In this document: piece by piece, positions 9,612-20,109 of the stretch | Layout of the letters: each line of letters opens with the position of its first letter | Position numbering within the stretch: position 1 is the stretch's first letter | NCBI GenBank assembly: GCA_963971575.1 | Contig: OZ020624.1 | Span: 28,346,356 to 28,410,355, forward strand | Source: Liopterus haemorrhoidalis | Lineage: Eukaryota > Arthropoda > Insecta > Coleoptera > Dytiscidae | Direction: 5' to 3' | DNA length: 64,000 nt | The notes under the pieces: generated by a model | The model's input: only the letters and a program-made list of their open reading frames with translations | What the model was told of the DNA's origin: nothing | Databases searched by the model: none | Made by a program: the position numbers and the translations under genes

Positions 9612-9910
9612 TAGAGTTGCCTATGGAGCACAGTGATCTGTGTTCGAGACCCCCCACCTCCTTCGGATTTTTATCTTCCGAAAATATGCAGTCAACTCTG
9701 GGGTCGACTCAGCCTCAAGTAGTTCATACTCAAAATGAGTACCAGTTTATACAGGGATACTAGGACCTTGTCGAAACGTCACACTGACCACGTGGCTTTC
9801 ACATCTATGACCGGCGGTCTAGAAACGGAGAACATACCTTCTCTGCCCCATATACGCCTATCTAGGTGTTGGGATTCTATTATTTTATTTATTTATTTAT
9901 TATAAATTTT
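9612..9910 (+). mobile_element. SINE-like element with TTAT-rich tail
   Basis: GTGTTCGAGACCC (9640-9652) resembles a pol III B box. A moderately GC-rich body follows, then TCTAGGTGTTGGGATTCTAT and a run of TTTA repeats. The tail junction CTAGGTGTTGGGA recurs at about 25543 followed by an ATT microsatellite, which marks a dispersed family. The A box is poor, so the copy may be 5'-truncated. Confidence 0.5.
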
Positions 9911-9984
9911 ATTGCGATGAAATTTTCGCAAATTATTTAAAAATAAATAAAAAAATAAATAGAAGCTCTTAGTGCTCAAAGAAC

Positions 9985-10130
9985 TATTAAAATTGATTAT
10001 CAAAAACCTGTTGATTTTGATGTAATTATAGAAAAAAGATTGCCCTAAACATCCAGCATACTGTTGACTTCCTACTCTTACTAAATACCTACAAAACCCT
10101 GAAATGTGTGAAAATTCACACATCACATAA
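9985..10130 (-). repeat. Family A terminus, subfamily with 55118-55245
   Basis: ACTAAATACCTACAAAACCC and then TGTGTGAAAATTCACACA form the family A end. The inner part (CTGTTGATTTTGATGT...) matches 55118-55200 instead of the main family, so this is a subfamily. The 77-codon minus frame here is a by-product. Confidence 0.65.
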
Positions 10131-10580
10131 TATTTTTCTAATAATGTTCTTTAAATTTAGCCTGTTAGTCTTCTATCAATTATGTCCCAATTAATTCTAA
10201 ATTATAAAATAAAATATTTAGATATGGTTGGTGCTTACTCAATTCAACAAATAGTATTTTTTTATTAGCTTCTTATCTCTTTTTGCTTGCATAAATATTC
10301 TTTAAAAAAACTCATTTCATATTCCGAGATAAAACTCTCAAACAAAAACGATAACTGGCAAGCAATGAAAGACAATTCGGAGGGAGAATCTGCCCAGTCG
10401 GGTACCCCAAACCATATTTCACGGCGATGGCTACGTTTCGGTCGCGAAATGAAGTTTTCTCAGTTCACTGACTTGATATATCTTTGTTAAAGAGATATTC
10501 TCACTGCCTAGAATACTGAATGCAATGGAATACACAGAAAAATCAAATTAAAAGATTTAAATTATTTAAAAAATTGATGA
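10131..10580. other. Gene-free stretch
   Basis: No gene recognised. The 67-codon frame at 10287-10490 has no recognisable content. Confidence 0.4.
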
Positions 10581-10584
10581 AAAA

Positions 10585-10745
10585 AGTCCAGTTTTAAAAG
10601 TCCAGTTGTAAAAGTCCAGTTTTAAAATTCCTGTTGTAAAAGTCCAGTTTTAAAGTCCATTTTTTAGGAAGTCCAGTTTTTAGGAAGTCCAGTTTTTAGA
10701 AAGTCCAGTTTTTAGAAAGTCCAGTTTGAGAAAGTATAGTTTGTA
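10585..10745 (+). repeat. Minisatellite, unit AGTCCAGTTTTWARA (16-18 bp)
   Basis: About ten tandem units of AAGTCCAGTTTTA and variants (TTAGGAAGTCCAGTTTT, TTAGAAAGTCCAGTTTT) are visible. The two halves differ in the linker, which suggests two expansion events. Confidence 0.9.
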
Positions 10746-10816
10746 ACTTGTTACTGCTTATACATGTTATGGGAACTGTTTAAACATTTTTAACTTCTTT
10801 ATTACATTATATATTT

Positions 10817-11425
10817 GGGGTTGGTCAGGTCTTAACAAGCGTCCACTAATCGCAGCCTTCAGTAACCATTTGAACCACGTCATACTAGAGACTAGTGAAG
10901 CTAAATACACTCGGCGAGATGCAGCCGCGGAAATTACGCTAGATCCAGTGCCAGTACAATGTGGAGTAAATCGAGCAACACTGCTTTCTGCATCCCACAG
11001 ATCAAAGAGGTGGCAGAATATCTGCATGCTGGAATGGAGTCGATTTTCCTTCGATATGAAGCTTTCATACCACCGAAAATACCATCTATCATAACTACAA
11101 GCTTAATTTTATACCCTGGATGCAGCTTTCTAAGCTTGGACAAGAGATCCATATATTTGGACCTCTTTTCCTCCTTCTTGCCAGGTTTTCATACCACCCA
11201 AAACACAAACTATCAGGACTACAAGCTTAACTTTATACCTTGGATTACTTCGGACAAGAGATTCATATACTTGGAAGTCTTTTCCTACTTTTTGAGAGAG
11301 ATATTTTTCTCAGCTAGACTTGAGAATTCGATCACAAACATCTGTTTGGTTTCGATATCCAGGAGGGTTATGTCCGGCTTAGTGGTTGTCAGCAAACTCA
11401 ATGTGAGGAAGGAACTTTGGAGTGT
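10817..11425 (-). pseudogene. R4/Dong-like non-LTR element, nuclease-domain fragment with internal duplication (copy 1)
   Basis: Minus-strand reading gives TTTKPDITLLDIETKQMF and VIEFSSLAEKN near 11400-11300. The PD followed after 14 residues by E fits the restriction-like endonuclease (PD-D/ExK fold) at the C-terminus of R2/R4/Dong elements. The following segment SKYMxLLSxL...GGMK occurs twice, at about 11290-11176 and again at about 11175-11050, so the domain carries a partial tandem duplication. It ends with RRKIDSIPACRYSATSLICG, shared with copies at 33070 and 36895. Stops are frequent. Confidence 0.72.
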
Positions 11426-11479
11426 TTTTAAATATACGTGTGTAAATTAAAAATATATATATATTCGAATATAATTACA

Positions 11480-12124
11480 ATTCAATATTGTCTCCCTCAA
11501 AATATCTTCCTTGGGAAGCCACACAGTGCTGGAGATGGTTCTTCCAATCCTCATGGCAGTGCTGAAACTCAGATACTGGAATAGCTTTCAGCTGGTCGAT
11601 TATGGACGTTTGAATGTTTTCGAGTGTCCCAAAATGACCCTATGTGAGTGTCCCTTGATGTGAGTTTTCAATCTTAGCAAGAAGAAAAAGTCACAAGGAC
11701 TCAAATCAGGCGAATAAGGAGGCTGATGAGCCACATGAATGTTTCTACTGGCCAAAACCTCGTTTATTGAAATTGCTGTGTGACCAACATTGTCGCATCC
11801 CCAATTCATTGGTCAAATTTTGATGAACGGTAGTGTCAAATTCAACTCTTCTCCGATCATTCTTGTCAACCAACGATCTGAACGCACAAGATCCCGGATT
11901 CTGACGACATTTTCATCGGTTCTTGAAGATGAAGGCCTTTCGCTTCGTGATTCATCTTCAATCAACTCCTTCTGAAAATGCTTTAAACCACCAAAAACCT
12001 AGGTCATTGACAAAACACTGTCTCCGTAGTTCTGCTGAAGTTTTGCAAAAGTTTCCGTTGCACTGTGCCCAAGTCTGAAGCAAAACATGATAGCACACCG
12101 TTGCTCGAAATGAATGTCACTCAT
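11480..12124 (-). pseudogene. mariner transposase with large internal deletion
   Basis: The frame starts at ATG 12124 with MSDIHFEQRCAIMFCFRLG, then KLQQNYGDSVLSMT and a stop, LKHFQKELIEDESRSERPS and SRTDENVVRIRDLVRSDR (helix-turn-helix linker region). After LTRMIGEELN the sequence jumps to NVGHTAISINEVLA and PPYSPDLSPCDFFFLLRLK, the last catalytic block, and finishes with EDWKNHLQHCVASQG-like sequence at about 11540-11510. The segment with the first catalytic aspartate and most of the second block is gone. Three in-frame stops make it a pseudogene. Confidence 0.87.
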
Positions 12125-12129
12125 TTTTA

Positions 12130-12929
12130 GAATGCACTAGAAAAAACTGTTTCACGAAAAAAATCGCTATGGACAACAAATTTACTCTAGCGAGTTCAAA
12201 CTCGTACTGAAGGTGTATAACATCTTCACCTGCTGCCCCTTCAAGTACCGCATCCCAAATGTTACCAGATCAGACGCTATGTTACCAGTTTGGTTACTTA
12301 ATTTACACACTTCGTATACTTATATTTTGGGTCTAACAACAAACTGCCATACTAACATGACATACTCAGAAAAAATTATGAATGGATTCTATATTTATAT
12401 TTTTTATTTTCAATAATTATCGGTAAAAAAGTTGGAAAACAAAGCTTAAAAGCTCGGGAACTAAAAGCTTATGAAAAATGATGAGTCTGCTTAAAAGCTC
12501 CCCTTGCAGTATAAAGCTTCGTTCTGGGTACTTTAGTTTTTAGATTAACTCTTAAAAAATGTACCCCTTCCAACATTCTATCTCCGTCTCACTTGAAAAC
12601 ATTTTTTGTTTTAAAAAAATTGATTTCTGATTTCCTAAAGAATTTCAAGTATTTTCCTGTTGGGTGGGATCTAGTTACCTTTGACAACTTGAATTCTATT
12701 TGAAATGTGTCACTTAGCAACGAAAGGTGTACTCAATAGCACCCCTGATATTTCTCATTAAGTTTGGAATTTGTCACAAGCTTTGGAGGTAATTGAAGAC
12801 TTTCAATAAAAAAATTGGTGAGCGTTGCAATAAAATTTGTTGTAGAAAACCCATATACCAGGATTCTCTATCTTTTAGAGAAAACTTTTCATATAATAGC
12901 TTCCTCACTGACTAACTTTTCATGTAAAA
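12130..12929. other. Gene-free stretch
   Basis: No gene, RNA or clear repeat was recognised. Confidence 0.4.
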
Positions 12930-13045
12930 ATCAACTGTCTATCTGCTCCACTTATTGTACAAAATGGTGTCCCTCAAGGTTTAGGTTTGAGGCCCCTGTT
13001 TTGCTATGAGGATTGGAAGAACCCTCTCCACCGCTGTGTGTCTTC
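12930..13045 (+). pseudogene. Chimera: RT motif fused to mariner 3' tail
   Basis: LIVQNGVPQGLGLRPL (about 12950-12998) is the conserved NGVPQGxxLGP box of non-LTR reverse transcriptases. It runs directly into YEDWKNPLHRCVSSSG (13001-13040), the end of the mariner transposase seen at 11510-11545. The join shows one relic inserted in or recombined with another. Confidence 0.55.
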
Positions 13046-13180
13046 TAGTGGTGTGAATACCGGTTTTAGATAATACCGAATACCGCTGTAATAGAGGGTC
13101 ACTAATGCTAAATTTATATTCAAATTTAAACTAAAGTGTAATTTATTACCTGTTGACCTATAAACGGTAAGCCCAGCCCA

Positions 13181-13208
13181 GCACTGTAGTGCCCAGGCAC
13201 TACAGTGC
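13181..13208. repeat. Perfect hairpin, 13-bp arms, 2-nt loop
   Basis: GCACTGTAGTGCC (13181-13193) is followed after CA by its exact complement GGCACTACAGTGC (13196-13208). It lies at one side of a segment whose other end (13549-13562) reads as the complement of CCCTCTAGTGCC next to TTAA (13563-13566). That suggests a piggyBac-type element end, but the left TTAA is not found. A further small palindrome, CGCCTCGAGGCG, lies near that right end. Confidence 0.7.
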
Positions 13209-14104
13209 CAAAAGGGTTATATGCCAAAAGGTTTATATGGGTGAAAAAAGAACAATAATTATTTAATTTTTGTGGTGTATTTATTATTCAAGAATTACAA
13301 TCCCTTCAGTTCTGCCAATTGTTTATTTATTTATTTTTTCTAATATAAAACGTAAGAGAACATCCGTAATACGTCAACTCTTGCACTCAACTGGTTGTTT
13401 TAATCAAAAACACATGAAATTTTTCTTAACCAGCGTTTGTAAGTGTTTCATTGTGCAGTCGTCTGTAGGCGGCCACGAGAATTTCGATGAAATTTGCACG
13501 TATTGTATTTTTACACCGAATCATATATGGTTCGCCTCGAGGCGGTTTTGGGCACTAGAGGGTTAACTAACAATAAAATATCATTGTCTACTCATATAAA
13601 GAAACATCGTGAAAGGATTATACACATGTATAAGAGTAGAGAGAGAATAGCAATTAACTTACCTTTTTTTTCGATCAACACATAAATTCAATATTTTTTT
13701 TGTCGTTGTAATAAAATATTCAGTGCTACATGGTTGACACGGAACTGATAACTAAAATAACACAGCTACATTGTAAAAGTTTGACATGTTAATCTTATCG
13801 TTTTTATATTTTATCATATCCGTTACTGTCATACTTTATACTCCACATTTTCCTGCTCCTGTAAATAAATCCTTTTGCTTCTTAAAAAGTAACTGCCGAT
13901 GTTTTTATCGAGAAAGTACGAGTAAAGGATGGTTTCCAATTGACGTAGACGTAGAACATAGAAATAAAACGTAGAACGTAAAACGTAGATTTGGTTGCTC
14001 TGCTTTCCAATAAACTTAAAATATCGTGTCAAAACTCTTTAAGTTAACCTCTTTATAAAAGAAGTTTCTTAAAAAGTGTAGAACAACATGTTTCTTCAAA
14101 TAAT

Positions 14105-14368
14105 ATGGACGACAATTTAGCAATGTTAGCAATTTTTATTGCTAGTGTTATGCTGATTATTCGCAAACAACGTTGTAAACACATAATATCTAAAGCACGA
14201 TTGTTGTTTAGACCAATTTTGCAACAGGTACGCCATAATGGTATCAGCCGCCCATGTGCAGACATACAAAAGATCGGTTTTTCTAGAATCAAACCGAATG
14301 TCGCCCGTGCGCAAGATATCAATCTTCACTCATTGATATTTTCCTGTAAAATAGTGTTTGTTGTCTAA
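14105..14368 (+). CDS. Unrecognised small ORF, possibly a transposon relic
   Basis: An 87-codon frame begins MDDNLAMLAIFIASVMLIIR and continues with a basic segment (ISKARLLFRPILQQVRHNG). I do not recognise it. Another short frame at 40638 also begins MDDxxL followed by hydrophobic residues, next to hairpin-forming sequence. Both could be first exons of Harbinger-like transposons, which often start with MDD/MEE, but no catalytic motif is present. Upstream, 13935-13990 holds repeated ACGTAGA words. The frame may be fortuitous. Confidence 0.2.
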   Translation: MDDNLAMLAIFIASVMLIIRKQRCKHIISKARLLFRPILQQVRHNGISRPCADIQKIGFSRIKPNVARAQDINLHSLIFSCKIVFVV

Positions 14369-14920
14369 TTTATGCAAGCGTAGCTCTTATATTTCCCGAT
14401 ATAGCAATGGTGAGCAATTTAAAATAAACTTGTATTATATATTTCAAATGTAAAATTTTTTCCAATTTTTTATCCCTATTCACCCATTTTTATTAAAATA
14501 TACACCCTATTATTTTGTTATCACATATCCCAGTATTTAAAATAGGTCTGAAATTAGCAAGGTTTAAAGATGAAGTTATAATGTGACTTATCTGTGAGCG
14601 ATGATTTCCACACGGTTAGATTTTCATAGTGTTAACTTTTGGTTTAACGCTGGGGTGTAAACGATCACCAAGGGTGGGAGGAAATCACTGGAAAACATTT
14701 GCAACGGACGGTTGAGCTTAGCAAAATTTACTCCACACAGTATTAGATTGTTAAAGTTTGGAGTTAGTTAACTATAGACAAAGTAACAAGAAATATTTGG
14801 ATGTTGGAATAAGATTTTTATATTAATACTGGTCACAATGTTCACCAAATTGAATTATGATTGAAATAGTATAAAATATGTAAGAACATGTTCTGTTATA
14901 TAGTTTTTTATTTTAGTTTT
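14369..14920. other. AT-rich gene-free stretch
   Basis: No gene or clear repeat recognised. Confidence 0.4.
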
Positions 14921-14924
14921 TTTT

Positions 14925-15995
14925 TTATTAATCTTTATTTAGTGACGCTTCAACAACATGGTTTTTAGCGTTAGTTATTGATTACTACATTTATTATATT
15001 ACATATTGCTGTTACTTATATACATATCATTTATATATATATATTTTTTCCTTTTATTTGTTGGCTTTAGCTGCTTTGGCTATTAGCCATGTATAAATAC
15101 AGAGATTACAATATTTTAAAAATTACATTTCTAATTTGATATTTTCTGCTTTAATATAGTTATAAATAATTTCATAAATGTCTAGAAAATTAGTAGCAAG
15201 AAGCATTTGAATATTGGTAGGTAAGGATATTTTTGGACAACTAAATTTTGAATGAATAAGTTAAAGGCGTATCACACTAGAACGCTATCCAAGTCTTATT
15301 TTTGTAGGTTTTTTTTCAGGATCCAAGTTTTCTGTTAAGACTTGGAAATTGTTTGTCTACCTAGGCGCACATCGTGAAATTATGACAGTTGACAGTTATA
15401 TTTTGAAAGGTTATTTTAAAACAAAGACGCGTCAGCTGTAAGACCTGGGTAAAGAGACCGAGAAATTGTATCCTGTTTCATTTGCTTGGTCTTCAAAACC
15501 TAGATTTTTTCTTCATACTATCATACGCACAAGACTTCGATTCAAATGCAATGACTTTAATTTTCCAAGTTTAGACTTGAATAATAACTCTAGTGTGATA
15601 AGGCCTTTACGATTACGAAAATGAATTGGGCATTCAAACAATAAATGGTTCGAATCACTGACAGATAAATTATCACACGGACAGAAAGGAGACGAAACCA
15701 TGTTAATTATATGCAGGTGATACGGAGAGAAGTTGTGATTAAATCTAAGCCGGATAGTAGTGAATATAAAAGATCTGCTTTGGTGAGAAGAAAACCAGGG
15801 CTTTCTAGGAAGAAGAGGTTGAATTTGACCGTAGTATGATCCTTTGTGTTGTAGAGAATCTATGTATTCTTGTTGCCATTGGTTGTATATGGAAGATTTG
15901 AAGATTGACATAATCTAATTACTGTTTAGAGGAATATTTAACAGGGAGCCATTTACAGCTGCTTCTTTGGCTAGAAGATTGACTTCGATGTTGAA
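14925..15995 (-). mobile_element. jockey-like non-LTR element, 3' end (copy a)
   Basis: The coding end lies at 15513-15990 on the minus strand: EVNLLAKEAAVNGSLLNIPL (end of RNase H), MSIFKSSIYNQWQQEYIDSL, TTIRLRFNHNFSPYHLH and SPFCPCDNLSVSDSNHLLFECP, a zinc-like C-x-C...H...C motif. A stop separates the RNase H end from MSIFK. The 3' UTR runs to about 14935 and ends GCGTCACTAAATAAAG followed by an A-tract, as expected for a target-primed insertion. The family has a second copy on the plus strand at 18258-18780. Confidence 0.85.
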
Positions 15996-15999
15996 CTCA

Positions 16000-16340
16000 A
16001 AATCTGAGGGGCTTTTAATCCAGCATATTTTTATAATTTTACCGCTGATCGTAAGATCGTTAAGGCATTTAATAAATTAATGAATAATTATTTTGCTCAA
16101 ATCCAGAGCAACTCAATTTTTGGACGACGCTTTTACAATCAGAAAAAATTATAAATTCATTATGAAATTAATTCTTTAAGTATATTATTTTTATTTCATT
16201 CCTGAGTTTTTCATCATTTAGGAACTTGATCAAGTTGGTGGTTGAACTGTTCTTCTTCTTTCATGGTGTTTGGTGGCTTGTATTTAATACGGTTGGTGCA
16301 ATAATTAGGAGAGTCTATTACTAGTAGTGGTAGTAAAATA
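16000..16340. other. Gene-free stretch
   Basis: Nothing recognised. Confidence 0.4.
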
Positions 16341-16344
16341 GTTT

Positions 16345-16960
16345 ATTTATTGCCTTTTGGTTTAAAATCTACATTATTTCTTCTGGCCTTCAGCACTGCT
16401 CTCATTCAAACCTCTCCTATTTCGTGATCTCCCAGAAATTGTAAAGGATGGACTGTTGTAAAGTACTTCACAGCATCGCAGATGGTTAAGAGTCTCTATC
16501 TCTGTACCACAAGTCCTGCAAAGTTGCTCCTCCTCTTTCGTCCAGAAGCAGTTTATCCTCTCTTCATTTCCGCATCTAAATCTAGCAATATTTTTTTGCT
16601 GTTTGTTGGGCTGTCAGGTACCTTGGAATTTCTGTGCTTGCAATGTATTGGTAGAGCTGATTGTATCGGGACTTGGTTATTCTACTCCATTGCTCTTGTT
16701 TCTGCACATCTTTATCTCGTTCCGTTACCATTAGCACTGTTTCTAGCCCAGCTCTTCGTCTCCCTTCGATATTTTCCTTTCATGTACCGTTTCTTGCTAG
16801 GAATTCATTTTTCTTCATTGTCCTTTTTGTTATATTATATTCTTTTTCTTTCCAGCACAGCTTAAAATATTGTTTTCTGTGGTTGCAATATTTTCTTCGT
16901 GCTTCATTGCTCTTTTGCCTGTCATTATTCTTACCTTGTCGCTTTTTGTTTCTTCCAAAA
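16345..16960 (-). pseudogene. jockey/R1-like ORF2 C-terminal fragment
   Basis: Minus-strand translation gives IARFRCGNEERINCFWTKEE then QLCRTCGTEIETLNHLRCC (about 16640-16470), the RFRCGNEExxxxYW and C-x2-C-x7/8-H zinc block near the end of ORF2. At about 16415-16350 RRNNVDFKPKGNK and a stop resemble the usual C-terminus of such proteins. Several frameshifts lie between. Two plus-strand frames here (16482-16963) are shadows. Confidence 0.65.
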
Positions 16961-17475
16961 TAATGTAACTTGGGTTACAGTCTATTACTATAAAGTTACC
17001 CCAAGCTACGGTCGATTACTCTATGTTCCACTGTTAGAGATGTATTGCACTGTGTGCAGATTTTGGCTTTACTTCGTGCAAGTAGGTGTTCGTTTGTGAT
17101 TTTAGCCCAATTCTCAGTCTAGTGAGCATAGTTTCTTGTTTCCTACTTCTGTCTAAGTTTCATATACTTGTATCTTCTTTAACGCATTTTATTGTTGGAG
17201 ACATTTGTCCCTAAACAGATTTTTTTTTTTTGCCTTTTCTGTAATTTTGTGAAGTTTTTGCGGGTGTTGTGATGTTCTTGAGTGAGGCGTTTTTGCTGTT
17301 TTTCCCAATGCTGTCTGTGAGTTCATTGCTTGGAATTCCAGCGTGACTGGGAATCCAAACAATTCTCACATTCAAGTCTCGTGTGGATTTAGTATGGTGG
17401 ACCATTTCCTGGATTGTTCTCACACTTTCTAATCTGTTCTTTAGATTTTGTATCTCGGACACTACTCACACTCAC
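16961..17475 (-). pseudogene. Second jockey-type RNase H and zinc fragment
   Basis: VRIVWIPSHAGIPSNELTDS (about 17375-17316) is the RNase H C-terminal motif with its histidine. Downstream on the minus strand LRIGLKSQTNTYLHEVK and ICTQCNTSLTVEHRVID (about 17115-16990) give the RLRIG and C-x2-C-x6-H blocks in a shifted frame. This resembles, but is not identical to, the element at 7532-8331. It abuts the fragment at 16345-16960, so at least two insertions are juxtaposed. Confidence 0.68.
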
Positions 17476-17482
17476 AAGGATT

Positions 17483-17805
17483 CAAAATAAAACCGTGGCT
17501 ATGGAAATGGAATACTGGAGATGTAAGATCACAAGAATGGATAGGATCTAGAATCAAGAAATAAAAATAAAAATGGATTTACAAAATACCATAAACACAT
17601 AAAAGAAAAGAGAGTCATCTGGTACGCCTATGTTAGAAGAGCAAATAAAGGATGATGGATAAATAGAGTGACAGACTGAAACCCAATAGAATGAAGAAAG
17701 AGAAGCATACTAAGAAGATCATGGAGGGATGAAATAGATGACGCCATGGAGAAGAGAGACCTAGAAACTTCTGTCATTTAGACAGACAGTTGCAGTGGAC
17801 TGTCC
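17483..17805 (+). pseudogene. RTE/CR1-type non-LTR 3' tail
   Basis: Translation in shifting frames gives YWRCKITRMDRI, KEKRVIWYAYVRRANKG and SWRDEIDDAMEKRDLE. These match the LRWYGHVxRM...RRSWRDxIxxAMxxRxL pattern at the end of RTE-type ORF2. Several stops are present and no RT motif is attached. Confidence 0.55.
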
Positions 17806-18124
17806 TCCACAAGTATCCCTAGAATAATAATGCAAGAGAATAGGAGTATCTTATAGTTTTTTCTAATGTTCCAACATCTTTGACAGTTCTGAGATGTTAT
17901 AATTTTCTCAGCTCAACATATCACAAAATCACATTTACATACAATGATCACATAACTCAAACCCAACACTTTTAAAGTATTTATTTGAATTTCTTTTGCA
18001 TTAATAAATATTCAGCTGACAGAGATATATTTCGGTATATGTGAACCTACAAATTTATTCAACTTAAAAATCGAATCGACACACACAAGATTTGTGTAGA
18101 GGTATTACTTAAATGCACATGAAT

Positions 18125-18255
18125 TATATAAATATAAAAAAAAAATGAGGAAGAATTAAATTTAAAAAAAGGAAAGAACTGAATTAAATAAGAAAAAAGG
18201 ACGAATTAAATTGATAATAAAAAAAGAAGACGAATTGAATTGATAAAAAAAATCA
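18125..18255 (+). repeat. Purine-rich minisatellite, left part
   Basis: Irregular units like GAAGACGAATTGAATTGATA separated by A-runs repeat about five times. The same pattern resumes at 19225-19320, on the other side of the jockey fragments, so those inserted into the array or were captured by it. Confidence 0.65.
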
Positions 18256-18257
18256 TC

Positions 18258-18785
18258 TTATACTTTTATGGGTATCAAGTCATAAGGGCATCGAAGGAAA
18301 GGAAGACATACATAGCTTCATTATCAACACCACACCTACACAATCATTAAATTTATTTACTCCAATTGAAGACATTCAAATGGTCATTTCACAGCACTCA
18401 CAAAAAATACAACAAGCCAAATGGACAGCAATAAAAAAATAACAAGTTAAGATCAATCAAACCTAATGTATCCAACAACGAAGTCGATCTTCTAACCAAA
18501 GAAGCAGCTGTAAATGGCTCCCTGTTAAATATTCCTCTAAACAGTAATGAGATTATGTCAATCTTCAAATCTTCCATATACAATCAATGGCAACAAGAAT
18601 ACATAGATTCTCTACAGTTCAAAGGATCATACTATGGTCAAATTCAACCTCTTCTTCCTAGAAAGCTTTGGGTTTCTTCTCACCAAAGCAGATTTTTCAT
18701 ATACACTTTTATCCGGCTTAGATTTAATCACACCTTCTCTCCATGTCATCTGCATAAAATTAATATGGTTTCGTCACTAATGTGC
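18258..18785 (+). pseudogene. jockey-like non-LTR element (copy b, family of 14925-15995)
   Basis: LLWVSSHKGIEGKED (about 18258-18305, RNase H motif) leads, after a stop at AIKK, to EVDLLTKEAAVNGSLLNIPL and MSIFKSSIYNQWQQEYIDSL at 18555, then IRLRFNHTFSPCHLHKINM. The protein is nearly identical to copy a on the opposite strand. It breaks off after MVSS at about 18780, where a different jockey fragment begins. Confidence 0.82.
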
Positions 18786-18794
18786 ATGTCTGGA

Positions 18795-19215
18795 ATTTGA
18801 ACACGGATAGAAGAACTGAAACCATTCTCACCAGGCTACGAATTGGGCTTACCAAACTAACCCACGAACATCTACTACAGAGAGATAACGCGAAGATCTG
18901 CGATTAGTACTGTGAAATCATCACCATAGAACACAGTCGAATGCCGAATATATGCAGCTTTCAGAGCCGAACACAACTTAATGCACTCTTCTAAACACAT
19001 TCTACAGAACACCACCACAGCTAACACGAATATAATTAACTCCCTTAAAGTTGCCCAACTGAACAGCAGTATTTAAACTTGAAACCACGTCACCAACTAG
19101 TAATAAGCACACTATTACTAGTTATAACACTATATAATAACATAAACAACTTGTTGTAAACTTTTACTGACGCCAAAAATTCTGTAGTTGTAGCGTCGTT
19201 AAATAAAACTTATTG
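18795..19215 (+). pseudogene. jockey-clade 3' end, distinct family
   Basis: TETILTRLRIGLTKLTHEHL and LLQRDNAKIC are followed by a frameshifted zinc block (YCEIITIEHS) and FRAEHNLMHSSKH in another frame. The 3' UTR ends TGACGCCAAAAATTCTGTAG, then TTGTAGCGTCGTTAAATAAA, the typical tail of jockey elements. It follows copy b with only a few bases between, giving a chimeric junction. Confidence 0.75.
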
Positions 19216-19224
19216 AAGTGAAGA

Positions 19225-19320
19225 CAAAAATAAAAGGGGCCAAATTTAATTGATAAGAAAAAAGAGGAGGACGAATTGAAATGGTAGGAAAAAGAGGAGG
19301 AAGAATTGAATTGATAAATG
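19225..19320 (+). repeat. Purine-rich minisatellite, right part
   Basis: AGGAGGACGAATTGAAATGG and AGGAGGAAGAATTGAATTGA continue the array of 18125-18255. Confidence 0.65.
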
Positions 19321-20105
19321 ACGTGTTATACCCCCTCCCCAGCTGTTTACTTCACTGCCTCTGGTCAGTTTGTCGTTTTGGTCATATTTTCCCTTTATAA
19401 ATAGGTATTTATTTTTTAGTATTATATAAGATTAACTTCTGAGCTGAATTGCCCACCATCTGAAGATAAAAATTCTAAGTTAAGTCAATGTGAATTGATC
19501 CTTCTGCCTGTGTTCCGTAGCTTATCTTCTTACCACGAAGCAACAGCATTTCTAAATGAATCTTCCACCAGTTGATAAATTTCTATTATTAATATAAATT
19601 GATAAAAAATAAATTTATAAGCGAGAGATCATGTCACTTTACAAGATATCTATATTTCCATATTGGAACATTGATAAGATATTTTTACATATGTTTTGCA
19701 AGGCCAGTTTATCTCCAGTTTACTATTTACAATATGTAAATTGCTCTTTGGAATTTCTGCTTACAAAGACAATTTCTTATTATTATATCAAAATTTTGAA
19801 ATTGTTAATAACGCAATAAAAACAAGAAAAAAAACTCTATTACGCCTTTGAAATAACAATGAAATATCAAATAACAGTAAATGCTCAATTATTTATTTAT
19901 TAATTTATTAGTAACAGGTTCAAACCTGAATATTAGATGGTTCTTTCATAAAAAATGCACAGGTTGTTGCGGGTTTGTATTCTGTTTTTAACAAACTCGA
20001 GATATAAATGTAGATTGCAGGAATCTTGGGTATTGTGACTGTTGACGATCAGAGGTCGTACCTTAAGATCGAAACTTTAGGTGGCAAAAACCCGACCGAA
20101 ATTCA
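19321..20105. other. Gene-free stretch
   Basis: No gene recognised. A 62-codon frame at 19631 has no recognisable content. Confidence 0.4.
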
Positions 20106-20109
20106 CTTT

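Noticed and set aside
9893..10126. Similar minus-strand frames at 9893-10126 and 54964-55236
   Set aside because: Both arise from the same repeat terminus and diverge at once outside it.
16482..17099. Plus-strand hydrophobic frames of 127, 100 and 66 codons
   Set aside because: They are antisense to jockey-type zinc/RNase H relics.
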